From assembly GCA_900548215.1 (NCBI GenBank), contig URJI01000022.1, positions 1-30,481 on the forward strand: a DNA stretch of 30,481 nucleotides, given 5' to 3'. Both the position numbers and the translations under genes were made by a program. The notes under the pieces are model-generated. The model was not told the origin of the DNA. It searched no databases and saw nothing but the letters and a program-made list of their open reading frames with translations. The stretch is from an uncultured Coprococcus sp. (GTDB lineage: Bacteria; Bacillota; Clostridia; Lachnospirales; Lachnospiraceae). Numbering within the stretch: position 1 is the first letter of the stretch; every line of letters begins with the position of its first letter. Positions 8,068-16,989 of this stretch are shown here, piece after piece.

Positions 8068-8664
8068 TTATATGTCTATAACGTACCGCTCATAAGCATT
8101 TATTATCTTCGTCTCATGATATGTGGACTCTCGCACAAAATCACGTCCATAATTGATATGGACATGTCCATGCACAAAATATGCAGGTTTATATTCCTCC
8201 ATAAGTGTCCTGAAACATTTGAACCCCGTGTGCGGAATGTCCTCTGAATCATTTATCCGGTAAGCCGGCGAGTGGGTCACCAGAATGTCAAAGCCTTTTT
8301 TCCTTCTGATCTTCCATCTCAGTTTTCGTATGCGTGAGCACATTGCACGCTCTGAATACTGATGATCCGCCCCGCCAAATTTATATTCCATAGAGCCGCC
8401 CAGCCCCAATATCCGTACGCCCTTATATTCATATAACTTGTCGTCTATGCATATGCACCCATCCGGAGGTGTATCCTTATAACACACATCATGGTTTCCA
8501 TGGACATAAAGCACCGGTGCATGACTAAATGTCGCAAGAAATGACAGATACTGCGGTGACAAATCACCACATGATATTATCAGATCTATACCTTCTAATT
8601 TGCTTTTATCAAAGTAATCCCACAGATATTTAGATTCCTCATCTGCCAATAACAAGATCTTCAC
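8068..8664 (-). CDS. Calcineurin-like metallophosphoesterase
   Basis: The 198-residue protein carries the metallophosphoesterase motif set: ISCGDL (Asp34), VHGNHD (55-59), THSP (His131) and VHGHVH (165-169). The first motif, usually D-x-H, reads D8-E-E here, so the metal-binding His is replaced by Glu10. Substrate unknown; small proteins of this class act on cyclic nucleotides or phosphodiesters. The start is GTG with GGGAG upstream. It lies 85 bases after the ParB-BMP gene on the same strand and may be co-transcribed. Confidence 0.8.
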   Translation of the reverse strand: MKILLLADEESKYLWDYFDKSKLEGIDLIISCGDLSPQYLSFLATFSHAPVLYVHGNHDVCYKDTPPDGCICIDDKLYEYKGVRILGLGGSMEYKFGGADHQYSERAMCSRIRKLRWKIRRKKGFDILVTHSPAYRINDSEDIPHTGFKCFRTLMEEYKPAYFVHGHVHINYGRDFVRESTYHETKIINAYERYVIDI

Positions 8665-8749
8665 TACTATATTTACTCCCGTTTTCCTACCGTATTTTTC
8701 GGATATCCTCGTTTTTCTTCCAAATAAATCCTCTCCCCGACATCCGGAC

Positions 8750-10708
8750 TTATTTTACATCAGGTACTGACTTAAGTTCAAGACTTTCCGGTGTATCAAC
8801 ACCCTGCAGCGCTACAACCGTTCTGGCCTCATCTACAAGATCCTCCGCTGTCGGAAGCATACCAACTATATTTTCAGCCAGCCAATCCATCTTAAGTATA
8901 TCTTCATGAAGCATAGCCCCATCATCCTCATTCCTCACAACGCCATTCTGCGATGTGAGTTTACCGCTGAACGGAGTTATAGCACCCTCCCGGATCAGAT
9001 TTGTCATAACGGATATAAGCTTCTGTGTGCCAGCTGGAAGATGTTTTGAACATATCACATCAACTATTCCCGCTGACATTCCCCACCAATAGCTGACCGC
9101 ATTTGCAGTCTCACTCTTCTCCTCCTGTTTCCAATTACCATCCAGAATCGACCTGAGTATCCGCTCATAGAATGCGCCCCAGTTATAAAATGGCATAGCA
9201 AGATTGACAACGTCACCATTCTGGTCATAATGGTAAAGTCCGAAATTACGCGAGGCATCATCAGGCATGATCATATCCCTGTCCGATATATATGTTATCC
9301 CATTTTTCTCAAAGAACTTCTGAGGGTTTGCCCCCTTCACCTTCGTCCACTGGAGGTATATCTTTGCCCGTGGATTGACCATCCTTGCACCTATCGCAAA
9401 TGCATTGATATTCGCCGTAGTTCCAAATATAGGATAATCTGCCACATAGCCTATCTGTCCATCTGCGCACAGACTTCCAGCTATCATACCGGTAATAAAC
9501 TTCACCTCATACATTCTTGCATAATATGTTCTGACATGGCTGTTTGCAAGGCTTAATGAACAGTTCAATATCTTTATATCAGGATGAAGAACAGCCACCT
9601 TAAGAGCCTCAGGAAGCATCTCCGGGCCCGTGGTAAATATCACATCATATTTTTCATCCACCAGCTTATTCAGGCACTCAACAAGCTTTGCCTGAGTATC
9701 GACATTGCAGAACGTACTGCTATCCACCGCATCGCCAAGCTTATTCTGCATATCAAGACGCCCCAGTTCATGACAATATGTCCATACTGAACTGGCAGGG
9801 GTTTTATCATATACAAATGCAACCTTGAGATTAGACGGTGCCGCAGGCTTTATAACAAGGCCAAGAATGGATTTCTTCGGCTCAACGGGATCCAGCTTCG
9901 GAAGCACTGCCTGCTCCTTCTTCTTGCTTGAAAGGACAATCTCTGTCCACACCTTTTCAACACTATCCTTAACCTCAGCCGCTGACATCTTTTTCAAAGC
10001 CTCGTATCCATACACATTGAGAAACACAAGCATCGCATCATCAATGGTTATCGTCAGCTCTTCGCTGCCCTTCTTTGCCAGATATGCTCTCTCAAATGCA
10101 AGATGGGCCGAATTGAAATCCAGTCTTTCATCATCAGAAAGCTCTCTGTCATTATCAAGTCCTATAAATTCCCTCAACTTATCGTATCCACCCGTCTGGG
10201 AAAAATGCACATAGTTGATTCCTGTCTGTTTATGAAAATCCATAAACTCATAATATACTTTATTCTCTATCGAATCGTTCTTTCTAGGTATCTTTCTCGT
10301 AACCATGGCTGGGACTGAATCCGCGCCAAAGTATTTGAGAACACTTACCCTTTTATTTCCCTCGATCACATAAAACTTATTCATGTATTCATAAACCTTT
10401 ATAGGGTCATGTATACCTTCCTCTATATGCGATGCGCACAGAGCTGACCACTTGGCCCCAAACTCTGTATGGTAATCAAGTATCGGCATAAAATTGCTCG
10501 CAAATGCAGTTGTCCTTGCCGCTGTCGCAGTACCGACAACCCTGTCAAGCGATATTGTCTGTAATCCAAGATTTACCTCTCCCACAGTATCTGATGGTGA
10601 TATGATCTCATCTAAAACCGGAAGATATGGATATTCATTTTTTGCTACGGCCGCCTGGTACCTCTTCTCTCCAAGCTTCTGTGCCTTCAGATATTCGTTT
10701 GCTGACAT
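8750..10708 (-). CDS. Fusion of a ParB-like domain and a BMP/PnrA-type ligand-binding domain (cytoplasmic)
   Basis: This 652-residue protein has two parts. Residues about 45-140 resemble the ParB/sulfiredoxin-like fold, with FYVIEGNKRVSVLKYFG and VPAMV (112-136) matching the ParB box (E-G-x-x-R-x-x-x-x-x-x-x-G-x-x-x-V-P). Residues about 294-580 match the BMP family of substrate-binding proteins (PnrA-like, nucleoside binding): KVAFVYDKTPASS, YDVIFTTGPEMLPEAL, FITGMIAGSLCADGQIGYVADYPI and INAFAIGARMVNPRAKIY. A helical, acidic and lysine-rich linker joins them. There is no signal peptide or lipobox, so it is not a transporter lipoprotein, and no permease genes are nearby. The start is placed at 10708 because AAGGAG (10718-10723) is 9 bases upstream; the longer frame adds nine residues spanning that site. 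A cytosolic small-molecule sensor is inferred. Confidence 0.7.
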   Translation of the reverse strand: MSANEYLKAQKLGEKRYQAAVAKNEYPYLPVLDEIISPSDTVGEVNLGLQTISLDRVVGTATAARTTAFASNFMPILDYHTEFGAKWSALCASHIEEGIHDPIKVYEYMNKFYVIEGNKRVSVLKYFGADSVPAMVTRKIPRKNDSIENKVYYEFMDFHKQTGINYVHFSQTGGYDKLREFIGLDNDRELSDDERLDFNSAHLAFERAYLAKKGSEELTITIDDAMLVFLNVYGYEALKKMSAAEVKDSVEKVWTEIVLSSKKKEQAVLPKLDPVEPKKSILGLVIKPAAPSNLKVAFVYDKTPASSVWTYCHELGRLDMQNKLGDAVDSSTFCNVDTQAKLVECLNKLVDEKYDVIFTTGPEMLPEALKVAVLHPDIKILNCSLSLANSHVRTYYARMYEVKFITGMIAGSLCADGQIGYVADYPIFGTTANINAFAIGARMVNPRAKIYLQWTKVKGANPQKFFEKNGITYISDRDMIMPDDASRNFGLYHYDQNGDVVNLAMPFYNWGAFYERILRSILDGNWKQEEKSETANAVSYWWGMSAGIVDVICSKHLPAGTQKLISVMTNLIREGAITPFSGKLTSQNGVVRNEDDGAMLHEDILKMDWLAENIVGMLPTAEDLVDEARTVVALQGVDTPESLELKSVPDVK

Positions 10709-11112
10709 ACTATCACTCTCCTTATTCAAGACCATATAGTAATACTATAAAATTCAAGATTCAAGATTCAGTTCGCATATATTTTACTTAATATTCTAAC
10801 TATTATACACAATTTGCATGATTCATCTTAATATTCAACAATATATATATCGTCGCCGCCAAGCTTCTTATGCAATCTACACAAGCGTCATTGTGAATTA
10901 TGTATGACTACCTCTTGATTTTGCATCTAATATATTGTATTATAATAATATCTTCATGAACATTTCACATATTTTCGACTTATAATATCGGTGTGTGTGA
11001 ATAGCAATATATAAAGGAGTCTGGCTAATACACTTCCACCAGGCTCCTTTTCATTTTACCATCTATTTGATTTTTTGACATCATATCACAACAATGTTCG
11101 TCGATTTAACCT
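10709..11112. other. 404-base intergenic region between the ParB-BMP gene and the histidine kinase
   Basis: AT-rich and without a supported gene. It holds short tandem copies of ATTCAAG (10752-10770, about 2.7 units) close to the ParB-BMP start, a possible minus-strand -10 TATAAT near 10800 without a good -35, and the terminator at 11013-11050. No riboswitch was recognised. Confidence 0.5.
11013..11050 (-). terminator. Terminator of the Pho locus
   Basis: AAAGGAG-T-CTGG (11013-11024) pairs with CCAG-G-CTCCTTT (11039-11050), a 12-bp stem including one T/G pair and a 14-base loop. A TTTATATATT tract follows on the minus strand, 63 bases after the kinase stop codon. Confidence 0.65.
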
Positions 11113-12480
11113 CTATGATTGTTCATCTTCCCTGTATCTGTCGAATGTAACTGATATATCCGTGCCCTTGCCCGGCTCACTTTCCATATCAAGTTTCGCA
11201 TTGTTGCGGGCAACTATATGCTTTACTATGGCAAGTCCAAGTCCGGTACCTCCAGTTGACTTTGATCTGCTCTTGTCCACCCTGTAAAAACGCTCAAAAA
11301 TTCTCTCCTGGTGTTCCTTTGGGATTCCTATACCTGTATCCCTAACCCTGAGAACAACTTTGTCATCCAAAGTTTTAACAGATACATCCACTTTACCATT
11401 CTTGTTGTTATATCTGATGGCGTTGTCCGTAAGATTGTATACCAGCTCTTCCATCATCATCTTGTTCGCATATATATATCCATGGCTTCCATCATAGCTG
11501 AGTTTCACACTATTCTTTTCAGCATTTATCGCCAGCATGTCTGTTGCAGTTCTGGCTATTACAGCCAGATCAACCTTCTCCATAAGCGGTGTATCCTCCG
11601 ACACATCCAGTTCAGACAGCCTGATTATATCATTGATGAGCGTGAGAAGACGATTCGAATTCTTGTGTATCTCAGTCGCAAAATGATGTACATCCGCCTC
11701 AGTTGCCATTCCAGTCTCTATAAGCTCAGAATAACCAGATATGGAAGTCAGCGGTGTCTTCAGCTCATGAGATACATTCGCAGTGAATTCCTGACGCATC
11801 TGAGAGCTCTTAACTATATCCGCATGCTGTTTCTGTATAGTATCTATAAACGGACGCATCTCCTTGTACGCACCTATATGCGTGTCATCGTCCAGGCTGT
11901 TCGCCATCTGCTCAATCGGCTTTATTATATTCCTTGTCAGATAATGTGTGATTATAATTGTCACGACTACCAGTATGACCATCACCAAAAACATGGCCGG
12001 CACTGCCGCAAGAAACATACTGAGTACATTGTTAGACTCTCTTGCAATTCTGAGTACGCGGCCTGACTTAAGCCGTATCGCATAATAATATGTGCTTTTA
12101 TTCAGTGTCGCAGATTTTCTTATAACATGACCGTCACCATATTCAAACGCATCTGCTATCTCAGGTCTGTTTAGATGATTCTGCATAGAAGTCTCATCGA
12201 CCTGATTGTCATACAGGACGCTTCCATCTGGAGCTATAAGCGTAAGCCTCAAATCGCCAGTGTCCACACTCGAATATACACTTGTGTCATCGTCATCAAA
12301 ATCTCCAGTATTTTTCAGGACTTCTGCATAGCCTTTCAGATCTCTTATAATCTCAGCCTTGTACACCTCATAAAATATGAAAATGGACAAAACCATAGTC
12401 ACAGCTATCGCAACCAGCGAAAATGTGATAAACTCCAGATTGATAACTTTTTTCAGACTTTTGTCATGTCTCTCGCTCAT
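11113..12480 (-). CDS. phoR: PhoR-type sensor histidine kinase
   Basis: This 455-residue membrane kinase has TM1 at about residues 13-38, an extracytoplasmic region of about 110 residues, TM2 at about 153-180, a short HAMP-like stretch, then HisKA with FTANVSHELKTPLT (His238), the N box NLTDNAIRYN (Asn353), G1 DTGIGIP (381-387), an F box ERFYRVDKSRS, and G2 GTGLGLAIVKH (411-421). It presumably phosphorylates the adjacent regulator when phosphate is scarce. The ATG lies 3 bases after the regulator's stop, so the pair is translationally linked. Assignment as PhoR rests on the position at the end of the Pst locus; no PAS domain was recognised. Confidence 0.87.
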   Translation of the reverse strand: MSERHDKSLKKVINLEFITFSLVAIAVTMVLSIFIFYEVYKAEIIRDLKGYAEVLKNTGDFDDDDTSVYSSVDTGDLRLTLIAPDGSVLYDNQVDETSMQNHLNRPEIADAFEYGDGHVIRKSATLNKSTYYYAIRLKSGRVLRIARESNNVLSMFLAAVPAMFLVMVILVVVTIIITHYLTRNIIKPIEQMANSLDDDTHIGAYKEMRPFIDTIQKQHADIVKSSQMRQEFTANVSHELKTPLTSISGYSELIETGMATEADVHHFATEIHKNSNRLLTLINDIIRLSELDVSEDTPLMEKVDLAVIARTATDMLAINAEKNSVKLSYDGSHGYIYANKMMMEELVYNLTDNAIRYNNKNGKVDVSVKTLDDKVVLRVRDTGIGIPKEHQERIFERFYRVDKSRSKSTGGTGLGLAIVKHIVARNNAKLDMESEPGKGTDISVTFDRYREDEQS

Positions 12481-12483
12481 ACA

Positions 12484-13158
12484 CTACTCCATCTTATATC
12501 CTACATTTCGCACTGTCTTTATCATATTTCCTGCTTCACCAAGTTTCTGTCTAAGTGTCTTGATATGCATATCAAGTGTTCTCGACTCACCCTCATAGTC
12601 AGTTCCCCACACATCTGACATTATCGTGTCTCTGTGAAGGACTATCCCGGCATTGACCATAAGGAGTTTCAAAAGCTCAAACTCCTTGAACGTCAGCTCA
12701 CACAATTCACCATCGACATTGACCTCTCGTCTCTCTGAATCAAGTGTTATGTCTCCGAAAACCAGCTGCTTGTCATCCTGAAGAGCCCTGCTTCTTCTGA
12801 GCAGCGCCTTTACCCTTGATATGAGTTCCATCACACCAAAAGGCTTTGTGAGATAATCATCCGCCCCTATATCAAGCCCTTTAACCTTATCTAATTCTGT
12901 TGTCTTGGCTGTGACAAGAATAATAGGTACTCTGACCGTGTCGGGTCTGCTTCTGAGTTTTTTCACGATTTCAAGTCCGTCCATATCAGGGAGCATTATA
13001 TCTAAAAGCACTAAATCAGGGACCTTTTCAGTAATTCTGGAAAAGAATGTTTTTGCATTCTCAAACTCCTCCACCACATAGCCACTATTCTTCAGGGCAA
13101 ACATCTCAATCTCTCTGATATTCTTATCATCCTCTACTATATAAATATGTACTGCCAT
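12484..13158 (-). CDS. phoB: PhoB/PhoP-type OmpR-family response regulator
   Basis: The 224-residue regulator has a receiver domain (acidic pocket ED at 9-11, phospho-acceptor Asp53 in LLDIMLPDMDG, Lys105 in TKPF) and a C-terminal winged helix (about 125-224, ending RTLDMHIKTLRQKLGE... VRNVGYKME). It would bind the phased TTTACA repeats found upstream of pstS and the Na/Pi cotransporter gene. It is transcribed after the cotransporter gene with an 83-base gap and an AAAGGAG site. In Firmicutes this protein is usually called PhoP or PhoB. Confidence 0.88.
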   Translation of the reverse strand: MAVHIYIVEDDKNIREIEMFALKNSGYVVEEFENAKTFFSRITEKVPDLVLLDIMLPDMDGLEIVKKLRSRPDTVRVPIILVTAKTTELDKVKGLDIGADDYLTKPFGVMELISRVKALLRRSRALQDDKQLVFGDITLDSERREVNVDGELCELTFKEFELLKLLMVNAGIVLHRDTIMSDVWGTDYEGESRTLDMHIKTLRQKLGEAGNMIKTVRNVGYKME

Positions 13159-13241
13159 TTCCCTTCTCCTTTCCCATTAGTGCCAAATACCAATTATCAT
13201 GCACCCTGTTTATATTTTAACCAATATTAACTTGAAGTTTC

Positions 13242-15014
13242 TTATTTCAACTTGTACATCTCCCTGTAATATGTGTACATACTTTGGAAATCAATATTCG
13301 TATCCTTTTTCATGTTGTCCAGATACTCATGCGTGTCAAAATTGTCCGACTTGAGCTGCAGCATGGCTACAGCAACATTTGAACAGTGATCTGCTACCCT
13401 CTCATAATTGTTGATCAGATTTTCAAGGGATATTCCAAGTTCAATAGTGCACTTGCCCTTCTGAAGTCTCTTGATATGCTGTTTCTTAACTGTACTATTC
13501 AGTTCATTTATGGCTTCTTCAAGTGGTTCAACATGAGATGCCTCCTGAAGGTCCTCTTTTTCATATGCCTCGGCCGTCATCTCAACTATCTTACTGACAG
13601 CATCTTTATATACACAAAGTTCTGATTTTGCCTTGTCTGAGAAGGCAGATCCCTCCGCATTCATCTTTTTGCATATATCCGCAATAGTTATGGCATGATC
13701 AGACATCCTCTCAAGGTCACCTATGACATGAAGCCCTATGGACACCTTCTGACTGTCATCATGGGAGAGCTCCTTGCTGCTGAGCTTTACCATATAAGAA
13801 CCAACCTCATCCTCATAAGTATCTATGATGCCCTCAAGATCCTCAACCTTATCCCTGACCGCTTCATCATAATTATCAACCAGTGACAGTGCCATATCAA
13901 CACTGTTCTTTGAAAGCTGAGCCATGTATTTTACGACCTCTATACAGTGTCCAACAGCAAATGCTGGTTTCTCAAGGAATCTGACATCCAGACGCTTGAG
14001 CATCTCCAGCTCTACAGGAGTATTTTTCTCCACCTCATCCTTATCTCTGACAGTAAGCGTTGCAAGCTTCTCAAGTCCGCCTGAGAACGGAAGCAGAAGA
14101 AGTGTCGCTGCAACGTTGAACGCACTGTGTACAACAGCTATACCAGCTGCATTCGCTGAATCATTCAGAAACTGAAAGTGTACAAATGAATTGACCGTGT
14201 AGAACGCCACCATGAACACGACTGTTCCTATGATGTTGAAGTACAGATGCACAAACGCAGCTCTCTTGGCATTCTTCTTGGTTCCTATACATGATATCAG
14301 TGCCGTTACACAGGTTCCTATGTTCTGACCCATGATGATAGGGATCGCCGTCCCAAATGATACAGCCCCAGTTGCACACAGCGCCTGGAGTATACCTACA
14401 GATGCCGAAGAGCTCTGTATGATAGCTGTTATCAACATTCCCACAAGCATTCCAAGGAATGGATTGGAGAACATGGTGAGTATATTCGTAAATTCCGGTA
14501 CATCCTTAAGCGGAGCAACCGCACCGCTCATCATCTCCATACCAAACATGAGCACTGTAAATCCAAGAAGGATTCCACCTATATCGTGCTTCTTCTCAGA
14601 CTTGGTGAACATGAGGAATATTATTCCTATTACTGCGAGTATAGGTGAAAAGGATGAGGGTTTCAACATATTAATAAATATATTGTCACTCTGTATTCCT
14701 GTAAGGCTGAGTATCCATGATGTTACTGTTGTTCCTATATTTGCACCCATAATGATACCCACTGCCTGTCTCAGCTTCATGATGCCTGAGTTTACAAGTC
14801 CAACCACCATAACTGTGGTGGCCGATGATGACTGGATCACGCCTGTCACCGCTGCGCCCAGCAGAACTCCCTTTATAGGTGTGGATGTGAGTTTCTCCAG
14901 TATCTTCTCCAGCTTACCTCCCGCCGTCTTGGCAAGGCCATCTCCCATCACGCTCATTCCATACAGGAACATTGCAAGTCCGCCCAGAAGGGATAACACA
15001 TTGAAAATATCCAT
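13242..15014 (-). CDS. Na/Pi cotransporter with C-terminal PhoU-like domain
   Basis: The 590-residue protein has the two inverted repeats of the NptA/PNaS family, each with a QSSSA motif (61-65 and 200-204) in the substrate path, and roughly eight membrane segments up to residue about 315. Residues about 340-560 form a helical PhoU-like domain (LEGIIDTYEDEVGSYMVKLS; ERMSDHAITIADICKK; ERVADHCSNVAVAML). It takes up phosphate, or exports it, driven by sodium. AAGGAG precedes the ATG. A PhoP-box array directly upstream indicates phosphate control independent of the pstS promoter. Symbol left blank because nptA/yjbB naming varies. Confidence 0.88.
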   Translation of the reverse strand: MDIFNVLSLLGGLAMFLYGMSVMGDGLAKTAGGKLEKILEKLTSTPIKGVLLGAAVTGVIQSSSATTVMVVGLVNSGIMKLRQAVGIIMGANIGTTVTSWILSLTGIQSDNIFINMLKPSSFSPILAVIGIIFLMFTKSEKKHDIGGILLGFTVLMFGMEMMSGAVAPLKDVPEFTNILTMFSNPFLGMLVGMLITAIIQSSSASVGILQALCATGAVSFGTAIPIIMGQNIGTCVTALISCIGTKKNAKRAAFVHLYFNIIGTVVFMVAFYTVNSFVHFQFLNDSANAAGIAVVHSAFNVAATLLLLPFSGGLEKLATLTVRDKDEVEKNTPVELEMLKRLDVRFLEKPAFAVGHCIEVVKYMAQLSKNSVDMALSLVDNYDEAVRDKVEDLEGIIDTYEDEVGSYMVKLSSKELSHDDSQKVSIGLHVIGDLERMSDHAITIADICKKMNAEGSAFSDKAKSELCVYKDAVSKIVEMTAEAYEKEDLQEASHVEPLEEAINELNSTVKKQHIKRLQKGKCTIELGISLENLINNYERVADHCSNVAVAMLQLKSDNFDTHEYLDNMKKDTNIDFQSMYTYYREMYKLK

Positions 15015-15071
15015 ATCTTTTTTCTCCTTATTACATTCCCAATTACTTCTGTATAAGGATTTGTATACACA

Positions 15072-15177
15072 ATATCCCTTTTACAGTGTCTGTTTTATCA
15101 GAATCTATTGTAAAAGGGATATGTAAAATATATGACAGGCATATGTAAAATCTGTGTAAAATTAAAATCTATGTAAA
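15072..15177 (-). promoter_or_regulatory. PhoP-box array and palindrome upstream of the Na/Pi cotransporter gene
   Basis: On the minus strand TTTACA occurs five times, at 15172-15177, 15155-15160, 15144-15149, 15122-15127 and 15109-15114. Three are in 11- and 22-base phase, like Bacillus PhoP sites. A -10-like GATAAA (15094-15099) lies 9 bases past the last box. The last box is part of a 14-bp perfect inverted repeat (15072-15085 with 15109-15122) with a 23-base loop. PhoP control is inferred from established PhoP-box geometry. Confidence 0.7.
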
Positions 15178-15232
15178 ATCTCAACAAATTTTCGTTTAAG
15201 TTTTTATATAATTCCAGTCCATTTTCTTTAAT

Positions 15233-15493
15233 TTATCTGTTGCCCAGAGGCTCATTTATGAGCAGATACACCGCACTTCCAAACATTCCCACCAAAAACA
15301 TGCCGTAGCCGCCACATATGAACATCAGCTTTGCTAATGAGACATCTCCAAGCACAGGGATCATGTGGAGCAGCAATGCTGCGGCACATCCCGCAAGTCC
15401 GCACACCACCATGCTGACTATTATGAAAAGTTTCATATTGCCTATATCTGTTTTATGTGACAGTTCATTTATCTTCGTACATACCCACTTCAT
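15233..15493 (-). CDS. Small two-TM membrane protein in the Pho locus (unknown)
   Basis: This 86-residue protein starts MKWVCTKINELSHKTDIGNM and has two hydrophobic segments, KLFIIVSMVVCGLAGCAAALLL (about 21-42) and AKLMFICGGYGMFLVGMFGSAVYLLI (about 54-79), with a short loop between. I do not recognise a family. The start is at 15493, because AAGAGGTG is 6 bases upstream; an earlier in-frame GTG is part of that ribosome binding site. It lies between phoU and the Na/Pi cotransporter gene and may assist or regulate phosphate transport, but nothing in the sequence shows this. Confidence 0.65.
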   Translation of the reverse strand: MKWVCTKINELSHKTDIGNMKLFIIVSMVVCGLAGCAAALLLHMIPVLGDVSLAKLMFICGGYGMFLVGMFGSAVYLLINEPLGNR

Positions 15494-15575
15494 AGAAATC
15501 ACCTCTTTTCATCTAAATTACTTTATGTAAAATATTTCTGATCTGTTACATATAAAATGTATCTATATCATTTAA

Positions 15576-16220
15576 TCAATCAACATGTTCTCCTGTTATC
15601 GAGAAGAGTACCCACTCTGATATATTAGTTGCGTGATCACCAATCCTCTCAAGATACTTGGCAACCATAAGAAGGTCACAAGCCTGCTCTCCGTCATTCG
15701 GATTCTCATGTATCATTGTGATGAGTTCGTTCTTGACATTGTCAAAAAGATCATCAACGATATCGTCATGCTCTATTACACTCTTTGCCTTCTTCTCATC
15801 TGCGTTGACATATGCCTCTATACTTGACACCAGCATGACGATTGTCTCTTTTGCCATCTGCTGAATGTGCTCAAGCTTCTTTATATAAGGTGTGCCAGCC
15901 ATACACAGGGTGAGTTCTGATATATCCGAAGCATGATCTCCTATCCTCTCCATATCTGTGATCATCTTAAGTGCAGCTGATATATTTCTCATATCACCCG
16001 CAACCGGCTGCTGGGTTAGGAATAATTTGAGGCACAGATTCTCTATCTCTCTCTCCTGATGGTCTATGGCGTCATCTGCCTCGATTGCTTTCTTTGCAAG
16101 CTCTGTGTCCTGAGACACGAGAGCCTTGATCGCCGTCTCGATCGCCTGCTCGATCATAGTTCCCATCTCTATCATCTCAGCATGAAGCTTTCTAAGCTGC
16201 ATCTCATATTTGTCTCTCAT
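15576..16220 (-). CDS. phoU: Phosphate transport regulator PhoU
   Basis: The 214-residue all-helical protein has two PhoU repeats, each with the metal-binding signature: MITDMERIGDHASDISELT (87-104) and AKYLERIGDHATNISEWVL (187-205). PhoU links Pst activity to the kinase and represses the regulon when phosphate is plentiful. The start is at 16220: AGGAGGG (16226-16232) lies 5 bases upstream and overlaps the pstB stop. The upstream in-frame extension is an overlap with pstB and is not real. Confidence 0.93.
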   Translation of the reverse strand: MRDKYEMQLRKLHAEMIEMGTMIEQAIETAIKALVSQDTELAKKAIEADDAIDHQEREIENLCLKLFLTQQPVAGDMRNISAALKMITDMERIGDHASDISELTLCMAGTPYIKKLEHIQQMAKETIVMLVSSIEAYVNADEKKAKSVIEHDDIVDDLFDNVKNELITMIHENPNDGEQACDLLMVAKYLERIGDHATNISEWVLFSITGEHVD

Positions 16221-16230
16221 CGTGTCCCTC

Positions 16231-16989
16231 CTAACCAAATCTACCGGTGATGTAATCCTCTGTACGCTTATCCGCCGGCTTACTGAACATCTTCTCCGTC
16301 TCCGCATATTCAACGACCTCTCCAAGAAGGAAGAATGCCGTATTGTCTGCAACTCGAGTTGCCTGCTGCATATTGTGTGTAACCATAATAATGGTATAAT
16401 CATCTTTCAGCTCAAGTACTAGATCCTCTATCTTGGATGTGGAAATAGGATCAAGTGCCGATGTAGGCTCATCCATGAGAAGCACTTCAGGTTCCACTGC
16501 CAGCGCTCTGGCTATGCAGAGTCTCTGCTGCTGTCCTCCTGAAAGACCAAGTGCCGACTTCTTAAGCCTGTCCTTGAGCTCATCCCATATGGCTGCCTGT
16601 CTGAGAGATCTCTCAACTATCTCATCAAGCTTTGCATGGTTTCTTATGCCGTGTGTTCTTGGACCATATGCTATGTTGTCATACACACTCATCGGAAAAG
16701 GATTCGGCTGCTGGAATACCATTCCAACTCTCTTCCTGAGAAGGTTGATGTCCATGCCACTGTATATATCATCACCATCAAGCCTTACATCACCTGTGAT
16801 CTTACAGCCCTCTACCAGATCATTCATTCTGTTGAGCGACTTGAGAAATGTTGACTTACCACAACCTGATGGTCCGATAAATGCTGTAACCTCATTTGCC
16901 GGAATATCCATATCTATATCTTTAAGAGCATGGAACTTTCCATAATAGAGGTTCAGATCTTTAACGCTGAACTTAACGTTATTATTCAT
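16231..16989 (-). CDS. pstB: Phosphate ABC transporter ATP-binding protein PstB
   Basis: The 252-residue ATPase has Walker A GPSGCGKST (39-47), Q loop QQPNPFP (93-99), signature LSGGQQQR (149-156), Walker B VLLMDEP (169-175) and H loop VTHNMQQ. GPRTHGIRN is typical of PstB. It drives PstA/PstC. GGAGA supports the ATG. It is separated from pstA by a 170-base structured spacer, unlike the tight pstS-C-A spacing. Confidence 0.96.
   Translation of the reverse strand: MNNNVKFSVKDLNLYYGKFHALKDIDMDIPANEVTAFIGPSGCGKSTFLKSLNRMNDLVEGCKITGDVRLDGDDIYSGMDINLLRKRVGMVFQQPNPFPMSVYDNIAYGPRTHGIRNHAKLDEIVERSLRQAAIWDELKDRLKKSALGLSGGQQQRLCIARALAVEPEVLLMDEPTSALDPISTSKIEDLVLELKDDYTIIMVTHNMQQATRVADNTAFFLLGEVVEYAETEKMFSKPADKRTEDYITGRFG

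Noticed and set aside
10740..11012. Purine riboswitch upstream of the BMP-domain gene
   Set aside because: No three-way junction or conserved purine aptamer core could be found in this AT-rich stretch.
11311..12066. 251-codon plus-strand frame
   Set aside because: Antisense to the histidine kinase; composition rich in Arg, His, Tyr and Ile as expected of a shadow frame.
14332..15126. 264-codon open frame on the plus strand
   Set aside because: It lies entirely opposite the Na/Pi cotransporter gene and its promoter, has no ribosome binding site and no family features; it is a shadow of the real gene.
16221..16403. N-terminal extension of phoU
   Set aside because: It overlaps pstB in another frame; the AGGAGGG 5 bases before 16220 fixes the start there.
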